The notes below the pieces were generated by a model. That model was not told the origin of the DNA. It ran no database searches and was given only the letters and a program-made list of their open reading frames with translations. From Dactylis glomerata (lineage: Eukaryota > Streptophyta > Magnoliopsida > Poales > Poaceae): DNA of 64,000 nt. The stretch is taken from NCBI GenBank assembly GCA_007115705.1, contig QXEO01000211.1, positions 2,293,599 through 2,357,598 on the forward strand. Reading direction: 5' to 3'. The translations under genes were made by a program, and so were the position numbers. This document shows, in pieces, positions 35,887 to 48,488 of the stretch (the stretch's first letter is position 1; every line of letters begins with the position of its first letter).

Positions 35887-36768
35887 CTACTTGAACTGCG
35901 CAAGATATGCTTTATTGTTTGCTGTCTTGCGACGCTTCACCACAGGACTAGGTGGCGCCTCATGAACCTTCTCCACAGAACCTTCCTCTACAGTGGGCTG
36001 GCAAGACTCTAGCTTCTTAGGGCCTGCTCCAACCTGCTCCGAGGTCGACTCCTTACTCTCCACAGCAGGTGTTGTTCCTTTCTTGGTCGGCCAAGGTTTA
36101 TACTTCATCAGGTCCTACTGAAGATAAATACATTGCCCTCGAAAGCCTACAATCTGGGCCTCTTGATCCTCGACCTTGCCTGTCAGCTTATCATTGGCTA
36201 TCTCAAGTGATTTGTTCTTCTCCTTCAGCTTCTCTATGGTGTTCTCTAGTTGCTCTATCTTCTCATCTTTCTCCAGGAGTTGATACTTGGCATCATCCGT
36301 GGCATCCATCTCACTGCACAGCATGTGCTCCAGGTTGAAAGCATAGGACTCCATATCCTCTAACTGCATCTCAGTCCATGGTAAATCCTCACGACGCCCT
36401 AGAGTCCTCAAGGCCCATCCATCGGAGTTGCGTCTCCCAAACTGGTAGATGGAGTTGTCCATCTCGGATATCTCCTGGACGTACATACCACATATGCGAG
36501 CTAATGCCTCCTCCATGGCCATCATGACACCGGTCTCCCAACCTGGGTACATCCTCGAGTATACCACTGTCTCTGTGGGAGTACCAATGGTGCGACCTTC
36601 GATCCTAGTCTCGATCTCCCAGCGGACGATCTCGGAAACCACACAGGGTATCACCCTACCCCGAAAAGTGGGAGGAGTTAGGTTCAACATCCGAGAAAGG
36701 CGAGAAAGCTGATCACTAAAGCACTCGGTGTCATCGTCAAAGGGAACCTTCAGCTTGGTGAACGTCAT
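35887..36768 (-). pseudogene. LARD J internal protein (about 293 codons, one in-frame stop)
   Basis: The first ORF after the PBS on the minus strand. 36768-36115 is open for 217 codons, stops at TAG (36112-36114), and the same frame continues to 35887. The N-terminal part has no known catalytic motif; residues about 150-205 form a strong predicted coiled coil (KDEKIEQLENTIEKLKEKNK), and the C-terminus is basic (VVKRRKTANNKAYLAQFK). Position suggests a gag-like or RNA-binding role, but I see no gag core or zinc knuckle, so the function is unknown. Confidence 0.55.
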
Positions 36769-36960
36769 CTAAAATTTTGAAAGAAGAACAGTGTAAGTAA
36801 ATGAACGTGATAAGTCTTACGAGGAAATAAAACAAACAGTACTTGTAAAGCAATAAAAATTTCAAAACATATCCTAAACACAATGATACCCATTTGATAT
36901 CATTCTAGGGTTTCCTAGTCTAGTCCAAACCTAGGGTCTCGATCCTATAGGCAACACTAT

Positions 36961-36972
36961 GCTCTAATACCA
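36961..36972 (-). other. PBS of LARD J (initiator tRNA-Met)
   Basis: TGGTATTAGAGC on the minus strand, one mismatch from the perfect initiator-Met complement TGGTATCAGAGC seen in element E. It lies 3 nt from the LTR. Confidence 0.85.
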
Positions 36973-36975
36973 TTT

Positions 36976-39900
36976 TGTAACGCCCCACCTTTGGATTAAG
37001 GTGGAACATCTGTGTTAAGTGCTATTTCCTGGATCACTGATAGCACCACAGAACAAAATGAAATATTCATTGCATAGTATCAAGATTACAATGTGGATCC
37101 AGATACAAAGTATTCAAACCTTATAGATTCACAGCAGAAAACAAAGTGGCAATGAGCCTCCATTCTTCATCACGTGCCACAGGCAGACATGTTGGAATGC
37201 AGTCTCAAGATCCTACTAAACAATCCAAACCTGAAAACCTGCACATTTGAATATGTAGCCCCACAAATGGGGGTCAGTACAATGATGTACTGGCAAATGA
37301 CACATATTTGGTGGCTGTTGTGAAAGAACTAGCTACATGATATTTGGCTGGTGGATCTCATAGGCTGATTTGCATAAAGCCAATTTTATCCTAAAATCCT
37401 TTTCAATACTTTCTTACAAAATTTTATTTTTTAAGGGTCAAGACAACCCCCATACATTACATACTGGCCGGTATGTAATTCTGGGCGAAACTCAACAAAG
37501 TTGGAACATCAGAAACCACCACCCCTCGGAGTGCATGGTCCTTAGCCCCTACCTAGGGGTTTCTAGACAAATTTTAATCATTCATAAATGGTGATGAGAT
37601 TCTTCCGTAAATTCTATGTCTAGAGACTCAAATTGTCCATGACCGGGGACACGGCTAATCGATTAGTTTGACACCCTGCAGGGGTTGTGCACTTTCACCT
37701 TAAGACTCATTTTACGCCCATACATAAAATGAGACGAGACCTTTTAGAAGGAGAGAGCAACCAACTGGCAAGATCCGTTCCCAACCTACAATTCAACTAC
37801 CAGCCATCTTCTTGCACACAAGTTGCACCCTCACATCTAATCAGTCAAGACAGAGCCCATATTGTCATAAGGCTGCACTGGAAATACTCTAAGCATGGAA
37901 GACATGGTAACCTCTTTATTCCTGGGTGGCCATCCCGAGTGGCATTCTGAGTACACATCCTATCGACGAGGCATGTGCCCCATAAGTCACCTACATCGCC
38001 GCCTCTTATCAAACCAATCCACCCAGGTGTTTCATTTTAGTTGAAGTTCTTAATTTGTTCACAAAACACTTTTAATAAGTGATCATAGCATGGCATCAAT
38101 ATTTTTCAAAGTATTTAGCATCCTAACAGGTAGGGTTTAAGGAATAGCTAAACACTACTAGGGTCTAGCAAAGCAACTCTTTTTCTTTGAAAACACCACC
38201 TATCATGCATACTACAAGTAGTGAATACACTAATGCATATAGTAAAGAAAATGGGTAAAGGGACATGTGTGTCACTTGCCTTTTTGAAGATCACGATGTT
38301 TCACTTCTCTCAACTAAGCACGTAGCTCTTCGCACAAACTATAGCACATAAATAACATCACATAAACATACCATACCAACATAATCAAACAAATCAAACA
38401 ATTGAAAAGTATTTGTTTAACAAATTAGATTTATTGATATGTTATGATAGAAAGATATGGCAAGGAAATATGAATTGGGAGATATGGGTTTGAGAGCTTA
38501 GCTGGGGAAGATCAATATAATTTGAGAGAGAATTGGACTAGGCATAATATAATTGATGAAGTTTTTATGCTTTATGAAAGCATATATGAGTTTTAGGAAA
38601 AGCTCATGTGAAATAAATTACACAAGAGTCAATTTGTGCAACTACAACACTATTGAGTAAATGTGACAACAATTACTCTTAAATAGCATCTATTGCACTT
38701 AGGAACTAGGCTAGGTTTTAAGAATGCTTGAACTACTCAATTAGCACATTTGCAAGTTGAATAGTTCAATACATGTGAACAAAACTAAGTAGGCATTGGA
38801 TTGGGTATGAATGATTGATTTTTGAGGACATGGCTCAAATGGTTCATTAATCAACATGGTGTATAACACATACTATGGTACGCGTTATAACAACTCCACA
38901 TTAATAGAATCTAGGTTTGGGATGAATTCATATTTCTACTCAAGTAGCACAATTGCAATTTGAGTACATATATGAATTAGACAAAATATGTTTAGTTGGA
39001 CAAGGTATGGATCAAGATAAAGTTCAGATGATATTTGATGAATGGGTATGATCATAGGTTCACTAATGTAGAAAGAAACATTAGTTGAAAGAAATTAGAA
39101 TTAAATTATATAGGAAATACTCAAATTCTCATATTTGAATTTGAATAATTGTAAAATGGTTCAATAAAATATGAGAGTGATGTTGTTGGATATCTTGCAG
39201 TAAAACAAAGTCACTCCAATTGGAATCACTCAAAAATAAGTTATAGAATTCAAACTATGATCAAATTAGTGATTTGAATAGATTTGAATGCACAAGGTGT
39301 GTGCACATATCAAATTTGGATTTTCTTGATCCTATGATGTTCTACAAGATTAGAGGATTCCAAAGACTACAAAATTGTAATTTTTGGATTAACAAAACTA
39401 AAGATATGATTTAAACAAGTTAACAGAAAGGTTTATCTCAATTTAAAAATAGTTTCGAATTGAACCCATAAAATATAAGATATTATTGTACTACTGGATT
39501 CTACAAGTCTCAAGGATTTCAACGGTATATTATTTGTTAAATTTCGAATTACAGATCAAAAGATATGATTTTCTAAAGATTGGGTTCAATTCTGACTTCA
39601 AAATCTAATTTGAATCTCTGTTTAAATCGGAAGCCGACACGTGGCATGTTCTGGTTGGACGATACCGGTTCGGGCGGATCTAGATTGTGAGCCATCGGAT
39701 TTAATTAGGTCTGGACGTACCAGATCATCCAGTACCTCTCCGATTAGTGATCTGTTATAAGTCATCGGATCAGGATCTAACGGCCAGAGATGAAGAGGGA
39801 AGATGCTCACCGGGGAAAGGACGTCGGCGGCAAGGTCCACGGCTTTGGAGTTCGACGGTGGTCTGTTCCGGTGGTCTCCGAGGTCCGGGAAGTTGCAGAC

Positions 39901-41340
39901 GATGATTCCCGTGAAGAGGTAGAGACGATGAAGAGGCGGCGGTGTCAGGAGTTTCCTGGAACAACGGTGAGGAGTGACCGGAGATTAGCGGCGGTTCGGA
40001 CGTGATCAGGTGCGATGGTTCCAGAGGGTTTTAGGTGGTGGCGATCTTACCAGGAGATGCAGGAGGTCGAGGATGTCAAGGTGGCGAAGTTTCCGAGCTC
40101 GAGGTCCTCTGGTTGTTCTGGAATTCCTGGCCGGATTTTCGCTCGAGTTCGGCAAGATCTGGTTGAATTGGGTCTCATCGATCTATGCCACGGGAGATCG
40201 AACAAGTTTGTCAGGGAGGTGCGCACTCGCAAGGGAAACCTTCTAGTGATGATAGGAGGGCAAGGGGAGGTGTGGTCTTACCAGGAGCGTCGGAGTTCTC
40301 CGGTGATAGTGGCGGACTCGGCGACCTCCGTTCTGCGCAGCCTGGTGGCGAGGGAGTCTAAGAGGGGGTGGGGATGGATGAGGAGAGCAGGGGCTTCTTA
40401 TAGGCGTGGCGTGGGGCGAAACGGGCAGACAATAAATGAGATTGAAGGAGGCAGTAACGGCGTGGTCTTGCGGCGTGATTTTCGCCCAGAGGTTGAAGAC
40501 GACCGCGCTGACAGGTGGGGCCCTGTTGTCAGCGTGAGAGAGAATCGGAGAGGGTACCGGTTCGGCATAGGGTTAAGTGGGCCACGGGCTTAATTTCTGT
40601 TCTGGGCCGAGGGGTTCCCGAGGCCCTTTTTTATTTTTTTTTCCTTTTCTCTTTTCTTTTTCTATTTTCTTATGTCTTTTATATCTTTTGCATTTGTTAT
40701 TCAAATTGATTCAAACTAGTTTCTAAAATTTTGTAATATTCCAATTAACATGTTAAGACAATAGCAAACATGTTTTTATAAAAGAAACAAACCTTCTATA
40801 AAGACTATATGGATTGGCCAAGGCTTTTATTTGCATAATGCAAATAGAATTTGGGTTTTAAATAATTCCTTTTAAAATTTGAGAATAAGCTTTATAGAAA
40901 TATTGTTTGAAATTTTATTTAAAACATGCTTTTGGCATAGCAACTGTATTTGATATACATTCTCTTTTGTAAATTGTTTCCTTTGCAATTTTTGCTTGCA
41001 TAGGATAAAAGCAAAAATGGTAATAGAGATTTTACTTTCTCAAAATATTTTCTCAAGATGAAAATAATCTTTCAAAACAGAAGGTTGATGGAAAATAGTT
41101 TTGAAAGAAGGAAATTGATGAATAATTTTTGAAGTAGATGGGATATGGGAATAACTTTGATATTTTAGTATTAGGGTTTTGGGGTTTTTGATGTGATCTT
41201 AAATTGTTTAAGGTAACCTTTAGTTATAGTTCAAAAAGTTTTAAATTTCTTGTGATTTTTCAATCAAGTCAAACAATTACAAGCACTTAATTTTAATTTT
41301 TTTTTGATTTTCCAAAATTGGAAAAGTCAGGGATGTTACA
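36976..41340 (-). repeat. 5' LTR of LARD J (4365 bp)
   Basis: Partner of 29372-33740. GC-rich promoter block at about 39620-40630. Confidence 0.92.
40397..40403 (-). promoter_or_regulatory. TATA box of LARD J 5' LTR
   Basis: CTATAAG on the minus strand at the position equivalent to 32792-32798. Confidence 0.5.
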
Positions 41341-41345
41341 TGTCA

Positions 41346-41528
41346 CCACTATAAAACTGTTGCTACTGATAAACCACTGTGAGCAAGTCTATTTCCAGGT
41401 GCAGCTGAATTGACAACTCATCTGTTAAGGCTTATAAATATCCTTTGGCTCCCCTTGTGTCGAATCAATAAACTTGGGCTTTACTTCCCTCGAAGACTGT
41501 TGTGATCCCCTATACTTGTGGGTCATCA
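41346..41528 (+). repeat. Element B LTR 3, right part
   Basis: Last 183 bp of the LTR after LARD J, ending GTCATCA, followed by the TSD GTGCC (41529-41533). Confidence 0.9.
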
Positions 41529-41533
41529 GTGCC

Positions 41534-44500
41534 CCAGGACCCACCTACTTCACTTTCCATCACAAACCACTCCACCCAGGTAGTTCAGTTTAGTTGAAGT
41601 TGATAATTTATTCACAAAAAAACTTTAACATATAATCATAGCATGGCATCAGTATTCATGTACTTTTAGCATCCTACCAAGTGGGATTTGGGGTTGGCTA
41701 CTCACTACTAGGATCTAGCAATTTATAAAGCAGTTGAGTGATCCACCTATCATGCATACTACTAAAAGAGACTAGTGCATAACAAAAATAGGTAGGGAAC
41801 ATGTGTGTCACTTGCCTTTTTGAAGATTACGATCTTTTCATTTCTCTCAACTAAGCACGTAGCTCTTCGCACAAACTATAGCATAGCAGTAACATAACAT
41901 AAACATACAATACAAACACAATCAAACAGGACAAACAATTGAAAAGTGTTTGTTTAACAATTTAGATTTATTCAAGATATTATGATAGAATAGATATGAC
42001 AAGAGAAATATGGATTGTGTAATATGAATTTGAGAGCTTAGCTGGGAAAAGATCAATATGATTGGGTAGAATTGGATTAAACAAGATATAATTGATAAAG
42101 TCTTTATACTTTATTAAAGCATGAATAGAATCTTGATAAGACTCATGTGAACTAGATCACATAAGTGTCAAATAGTGCAACAACAATACTATTGAATAAG
42201 TGTGACAACAATTATTCTTAAATAGCATATATTATACTTTGGCATTGGGCTATGATTCTTATAGCATTAAAGTACTCAATTAACTCAGTTGCAAATTGAA
42301 TAGTTCAATACATGTGAACAAGATTAAATGAGCAAAGGATTGAATATAGGTAGATGACATTTGAGATTATGGTTTAAGGTTCCTATTAGGTACATGGAGC
42401 ATGATCATATGCCATGATGGTAGAATTAAGTCAACACCACAATGGCAAAGGTAGAAACTAGGATTTGAAATTTGAATATGTATGAACAAGACATGATAGG
42501 TATACGTAGACATGATATTGGATTAAGATGTGGTTTATATGACATTGGTGAATAGATATGATCATAGGATTCACTAATGTAGAAAGAAACATTGCTAACA
42601 AAGGAATAGAATTAATCTATATAGGAAATACTCAAATTCTCATATTTGAATTTGAATAATGGTGAAGTGATTTAATAAAATTGGGGAGTGATGTTAGTGG
42701 ATAGATTGCAGTATAACAAAGCTACTGCAATTGGAATCATCCTAAAATAAATTCTAGAATTCAAATTATGATCAAATTAGTGATTTGAATAGATTTGAAT
42801 GCACAAGGTGTGTGCACGTATCAACTTTGGAATTTCTTGATCCTAAGATGTTCTAAATGATTAGAGGATTCCAAAGACTACAAATTTATAATTTTTTGAC
42901 GCTTTGAATAAAATATATGAATTAAATAAGCTAACAGATAGGTTTGATTCAATTTGAAAATAGATTCAATTTGAATACTTAAACTATGAAAGATTATGGC
43001 ACTAATGGATTCTACATATTCTAAGGATTCCAATGATATATTATTTGTTATTTTTCGAGTTACAGATCAAAAGATATAAATTATCAAAGTTTTGGATGAA
43101 ATCTGGTTTCAAATTCTAATTTGAATTCATTTTAAATCACAGGAGTCCACATGGCAACTTGTGATTCACCGGTACCGGTTCGTTAGGATCACGAACTGAG
43201 GCCGTTGGATCTAAAGTAGATCTGATGGTCTAGATTAGTCCGTACCGGTTTGTTAAGTGACGGGATCTGAGCCATTCGATCAAAATCAAACGGACGAAGA
43301 GAGAGGGGAGAGATCATAATTAGGGTTAGGGTTCCATCGAGGGTTCGCCGGCGAAGCGGCTCTGGTTCAACTCTGGCGAGGCTACGACGGCTTCTGAGCG
43401 ACGACGAGGCTACGACAATGATTAGCACAAAGTGGCGGACTCGTATGCGTGAAAGATATCGCCGATTGCGTCCTGGTGCAGGAGAGGGAGGCGGCTGGAG
43501 CTCGGTATGGCGGCAGTGAGCTTCGGGTCGGGGCGATGCGCTTGATCCACTGCAGGATAGACGAAGGGAAAAGGTCGGGGAGATGAGCAGAGTCGAAAGA
43601 GGAAGGTTAGGAGCAGAAGAGAGAGTAGGGACGCACCGACGGTGTCGGATTTGGACGAGGGAGCTTGCAGGTTCGGTGGATTCCCGACGATGAATTGCGT
43701 CGGCTCGAGACGATTTTTGTGAGAGAGTAGAAAAGGGGGTCAAGGGAGGAGTCAGAGTGGGTTTTATAGGGGGCTTGGCATGGGGAGAGGGTTAGGGTTC
43801 AGAGCGCACGGTGAGATCGGAAGGACGGGGTGGCTACCGTGCGGGAGAGGGAGTCTAGAGGAAGAAGGGGGTCCCGACAGGTGGGGTCCACTTGTCAGTG
43901 GAAGGGGGAGGAGAGGAACGTACCTCTAGGTTTTGCTGGGATGGGCCGTGGGCCGGTTCTACGACTGGGCCGAAAGGCTCCCCGCGGCCTTTTCTTATTT
44001 TCTTTATTTCTTTTCCCTTTCCCTTTTCTTTTTCTGATTTCTGGTTTAATTCAAAGCCTTTTTGGAAATTTCATTCAAACCAATTCAAACAAGGTTCTAA
44101 ATTTATTCTAATATTCAGTGCAGTGTTTTAAACCAGTAATAAATCAAGTTTTCAAAAACAAAATATAATTTTGAATAAAACTTCTTTGATTAGCAAGAAG
44201 GACTTGCTTGCATAAAATATGGATTAGGGTTTAAGAAATAAACCTTTCAGAATTAGTGAAAATACTTTATGAAATGGTAATTGCGATTCACTCTCAATCA
44301 TGGTTTTGAAAGAAACAAACTTTTAATAAAAACACTTTTGTTATTCACTCCTTTGCAAGCAAGCTTGCATAGGTTTGAATAAAAGAAAGAAAATAATATT
44401 TTGCTATCTTTCATTTTCTCAAAGAAGTTCTTCAAGGAATGATAGAAGGTTTGAGCTAATTTCCTAATAAACTCTTTTAAATTGACTCAAAAGTTTTAAA

Positions 44501-44582
44501 TCCTTGTGAATTTCAATCAACACAAGCAAAATAAAAGAAAAAAAATTTCCCCCAAAATTTGATAAAATCTTGGGATGTTACA
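41534..44582 (-). repeat. Solo LTR C, right part (LARD-type)
   Basis: Resumes the LTR interrupted at 13228 and ends GATGTTACA, as in J. Followed by GAGAC, the TSD partner of 12219-12223. It differs from J by many substitutions and indels, so it is an older insertion or another subfamily. The minus-strand ORF 43743-43189 lies in the transcribed leader and is Arg/Ser-rich; I do not regard it as a gene. Confidence 0.88.
43762..43768 (-). promoter_or_regulatory. TATA box of solo LTR C
   Basis: TATAAAA on the minus strand just inside the GC-rich block (about 43200-43990), matching the position in J. Confidence 0.5.
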
Positions 44583-44706
44583 GAGACGTGCTGGCGACGG
44601 ATGATGGGCTCGGTATTTCCTCAAACGGCATTGTAGTGGCGAAGACGCTCGAGCCTTGCGTTGGCGTCGGCCATGTCGAAGCAGATCTAGAAGAAACACA
44701 CCACAG

Positions 44707-44725
44707 CCCCCTACCTGGCGCGCCA
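44707..44725 (-). other. PBS of element D
   Basis: TGGCGCGCCAGGTAGGGGG on the minus strand, 2 nt from the LTR; the PBS type seen in Tat-lineage grass elements such as RIRE2. Confidence 0.75.
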
Positions 44726-44727
44726 AA

Positions 44728-45634
44728 TGTCGAGGGATTTCGTGTCGCAAGAACACGGGGTACCACACGATGGACCCAAAGATTCGAACGCAGGAGGCTG
44801 TACATGTGAGATCTAGATCGCAGCAAAACATGGTGACAGAAGCCTCGAGACGCCGGAGAGCACAACGCACCGCAAAGAGAGACATCGAGCTTTACCCAGG
44901 TTCAGGGCCCTCGTGGTGAGGTAAAACCCCTACTTCCTGCCTTCTTGTATTACGACGCGATACCTCGCGACGAGTACAAGGCCTTGGTTCCAGAGCTCTA
45001 ACTAGCCAGAGGTAGAAGAACCAACTTAGCCTAGCTAGGAGCCCGGAGATCAAGATCGGATCCTTTCTAAGGGGCGGCCTCCCCTCCTTTTATAGCACCG
45101 AGGTCCTCCTTCCCCTTATCATCTTGGGGAAGGGGTTGACACAAACGACCAAGGAGAGGGGACAGCTGTTTGCCTTTGGTCTTCGGTGGATGTGGCCTTC
45201 GTAGAGTAGTGGCGCCGGTCCACAGGAGTGGGTGGAGGAGGCTGACGTCCTCCTCTGGCGCCCTGTACCATCCACACTATTTTTAGGGGGGTGGTCAACA
45301 ACCACTGTGCAGCTTTATGCAGGCACGGCAGAAGCTGGTCTCCCCCGGTCGGGGTAGGATGGATGGTACGCTGTCTTTCGTCCTTATCTTCTTGCTTAGC
45401 ACGGAAACATACTGAGCTGATGTGGATGTCGTCCATCCCCTCACGAGGAATAGCTCGCGAGGAGGTCTTCTGGTCCTTAGCAGTTTTAGTCATCGTTCTC
45501 CTCATGAGGCGCCTCCTCATGAGGGTCTTCTCCGTTGGGCTTCGGTCGTTGGTTTACCCCTGGGCCGAAGTTGGGCCGTTGAAGGGGCCCAGGAGCAGGT
45601 GGACTGGGATACCCCAGTATCTAGAACACCGACA
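44728..45634 (-). repeat. 5' LTR of element D (907 bp)
   Basis: On the minus strand begins TGTCGGTG and ends CCTCGACA (terminal inverted repeat TGTCG/CGACA). A promoter TATAAAA is at 45088-45094. Its partner LTR is not in the window. Confidence 0.8.
45088..45094 (-). promoter_or_regulatory. TATA box of element D LTR
   Basis: TATAAAA followed by GGAGGGG on the minus strand, a standard LTR core promoter. Confidence 0.55.
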
Positions 45635-45669
45635 CAAACCTAGGGTCTCGATCCTACAGGCAACACAAT

Positions 45670-45681
45670 GCTCTGATACCA
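45670..45681 (-). other. PBS of LARD E (initiator tRNA-Met)
   Basis: TGGTATCAGAGC on the minus strand, the perfect plant initiator tRNA-Met complement. Confidence 0.88.
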
Positions 45682-48480
45682 TTTTGTAGCTCCCTACCAT
45701 TTGAAAAAGGCAAGACTCCTGTGTTAAGTGCTACTCCCTGGATCACTGATAGCACCACAGTACAAAATATAATAATCATTGCAATAGTATCAAATATTAC
45801 AACGCAGATCCAGTTACATAAGTCTCAAAGCTTATAGATTCATAGCGGAAAACAAAGTGGCAATGAGCCTCCATCTTCATCACGTGCCATAGGCAAACAT
45901 GTTGAAATGTAGACTCGAGATCCTACCAATCGTTCCTCATCTAAAAAGTCTGCACATTTGAATATGGAGCCCCAACGAAAGGGGTCAGTACAACAACGTA
46001 CTGGCAATTGACACATATTTGGTGGCTGTTGTGAAAAGACTATACTACATGATATTTGGCTGGTGGATCTTTTGGGATAATTTGCATCAAGCCAGTTTTA
46101 TCCTACATTTTACAAATCAAAACATTTTAAAAACATTTAGATATTTCTTTAAGGTCAAGATAACTCCTAGGTCACCACCACATACCATGGTTTTCACTGC
46201 TAGGTATGTAGCCCCGGGTAGTCACTCTACAAAACCAGGTTAATCCCTCAAGTTACTACAATACCATGGTTTTCACTGCTAGGTAAGTAGCCCTGAGGCA
46301 TTCCCTCTTTCTAACCAGTTTTAATCATTCAAAAAGGTGATGGGATTCTTCCGTACTTTCCAAGTCTAGGGACTCAAGTTGTCCATAACCGGGGACATGG
46401 CTAATCGATTAGTTTTACACCCTGCAGGGGTTGTGCACTTTCACCTTAAGACACATTCTACCTAGAGAGAAGAATGAGATGAGACCTTTCAGAAGAAGAA
46501 TTCAACCATACTAGCCTGACTGTACCCCATAAACCACCTCATATCAGTACTCATAGTTGAACCCTCACATCACACTCAATCAAGACAGAGACTATAATGT
46601 TATAAGGTGCACTGGAAGTACACTATACAAGGAAGACATGTTAATCTCTTTATTCCTGAGTGGCAAACCACAAGTGCACTACTCAGGTCACTATCCATAT
46701 ACCATGATTTTCACTAGCATGATATGCGGCCCCAAGCAGCCACTCAACACACCCAAAGCGACACCAATTAACCCAGGTATTTCATTAAGGTTGTAGTTTA
46801 ATTTTAGAATAATTCATCAACAAGGCATGGCATCATTTTTCAAAGTAAGTTTGCAATCCTAGCAGGTGGGGTTTAAAGGATGGCTACACACTACTAGGTT
46901 CTAAGCATTTCATAAACTTTTTCGAAAATCAACCTATCATGCATACTACTGAAAAACACTAATGCAGTAGTAAAAGTAGGTAGAAAAGAATGTTTGTCAC
47001 TTGCCTTTTTGAAGTTCACGATCTTTCACTTCTCTCAACAAAACACGTAGCTCTTCGTACAAGCTATAACACAGAAATAGCAAAATATAAACACATCATG
47101 CAATACAAACATAATCAAATAAGACAAACAATTGAAAAGGGTTGGTTCAACAAGATTAAGGTAAGCATGTTATTGGGTCAAGGTGGTTGGGTATGATCAT
47201 AGGATTTACTTTTGTGGAAGAAAACATGCTGAAAAGAATTGTAGAATTAATTCTATAAAGGAAAACACTCAAATCCCCATATTTAAATTTGAATATTTGA
47301 AAAGTGAGTCAAACAATTTGGATAGTGGTACTACTGGATATAGTACTATAGAACAAAGCTACTGAAATTGGTTTCACTCCAAAATAATTTTTAGAACTCA
47401 CGTTATGATCAGAATAGTGATTTGGATGAATTTGAATGCACAAGGTTTGTGCACGTATCAACTTTTAAATTTCTTGATTCTATGATGTTCTACAAGATTA
47501 GAGGATTCCAAAGACTACAAATTTGTGATTTTTGGATGTGTAGAACAAAATATATGAATTAATTGGTGTAACAGAAGGATTTGAATCAATTTGAAAAAGA
47601 ATTCAAATTGATTACTTAAACTATAGGATATTATTGCTCCATTGGATTCTACACATTGTTAGCTTTCTAGAGACATAAAGTTCGTAATTTTTGGATCTAT
47701 GGTTTGAAAGATATGGATTTTACAAATTTAATACATTTTCTGAAAATTTAGATTTGGGAATTGACCGATATTGACTTGGACCAATTGACTGGGTTGACTG
47801 CTGACGTCACGATGATGTTAGAAAAGTCAACAGAAAAAGTTGCTTGTATGGAAAACTTTTTATATGATAGTTGTAGAGAATCAATAGATCTATCCATCCT
47901 ACAAATTATTTTGAAATCGCAATAACGATGTGGACAAGATCTGGGTTATACCTTATAAGATCTGAATCTTCCACCATGATTTTCTCCCTGCTCGATGAAC
48001 GAAACAAGGTGAGACTTGCGGCTATGGAAATCTCTTGACGAGAGGAACAACTTTCGTTTTGAAGACGCGACGATTCAGGATCATCTTCGGGGTCAATTTG
48101 GCTCCGGATAGCTCGAAATAGAATCTGTTTTAAATACGTAGATCCGTACCTTAAAACGAAAAAGTCGCCATAAGTAAGTTGTAGATAATTTAAAGATGTA
48201 TCAACTCACCAAAGGGATTTGGATTTAGAGAAGCGAGCTAGCCGCAATCTATGAATTTCTTCATCATATCTAAAATATTTCGGGCCAGATTTCTAGAGCT
48301 ACGGTGGATGAAAAGAGATGGGGTTGGTCGGGATTGAAAATCTCAACGAGATCTACAACTTTCGTTTAAATGCCAAAAGCAAATAACAAAGTTTAGAGGC
48401 TCGAAAATTCGAGTTGGGATCTCGGGAAAAACGATTTCAGGATTTCAAAGAAAGAAGCTTAGATCTACGGTGGTGGGGGC

Positions 48481-48488
48481 TATATATA
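48481..48488 (-). promoter_or_regulatory. TATA box of LARD E LTR
   Basis: TATATATA on the minus strand, followed by a GC-rich segment, at the position matching the J and C promoters. Confidence 0.45.

Larger units (their letters stand above)
29372..41340 (-). mobile_element. Element J: complete LARD-type non-autonomous LTR retrotransposon
   Basis: LTRs of 4369 bp (29372-33740) and 4365 bp (36976-41340), each TGTAAC...GTTACA, enclose a 3235-bp body. On the minus strand the PBS TGGTATTAGAGC (complement of initiator tRNA-Met, one mismatch) lies at 36972-36961 next to the right LTR, and the purine tract TTTAAGGGTGGTAG next to the left LTR. TSDs are TATCA (29367-29371) and TGTCA (41341-41345); intact copies of the B LTR read TGTCA at this site. 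Very long LTRs and a short body without pol fit the published LARD description (Sukkula/Erika type in Triticeae); the family name is from memory. Confidence 0.92.
13229..41528 (+). mobile_element. Element B: Athila-lineage element as an LTR-body-LTR-body-LTR tandem array
   Basis: Three LTRs of exactly 1399 bp (13229-14627, 20159-21557, and 28156-29371 plus 41346-41528 once LARD J and its TSD copy are removed) separate two bodies (14628-20158, 21558-28155). The outer flanks are perfect TSDs GTGCC (13224-13228, 41529-41533); there is no TSD around the middle LTR. This is the signature of one insertion followed by unequal recombination between LTRs. Bodies encode gag, a protease (copy 2 only) and an Athila-type accessory ORF, but no RT or integrase, so the family is non-autonomous. 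Confidence 0.92.
44583..45634 (-). mobile_element. Element D, right segment: gag start, PBS and 5' LTR
   Basis: Continues element D beyond solo LTR C. On the minus strand: 5' LTR 45634-44728, PBS 44725-44707, gag ATG at 44674 (MADANARLERLRHYNAV, then TGA), cut at 44583 by LTR C. The LTR terminus abuts the body of LARD E at 45635, so D inserted there; one TSD copy would be CAAAC (45635-45639). Confidence 0.85.

Noticed and set aside
43189..43743. 184-codon minus-strand ORF in solo LTR C
   Set aside because: Low-complexity Arg/Ser/Leu composition in the transcribed leader, not conserved in J or E.
44517..45689. Several ORFs of 70-130 codons on both strands
   Set aside because: They overlap the element D LTR and PBS and have no coding signature.
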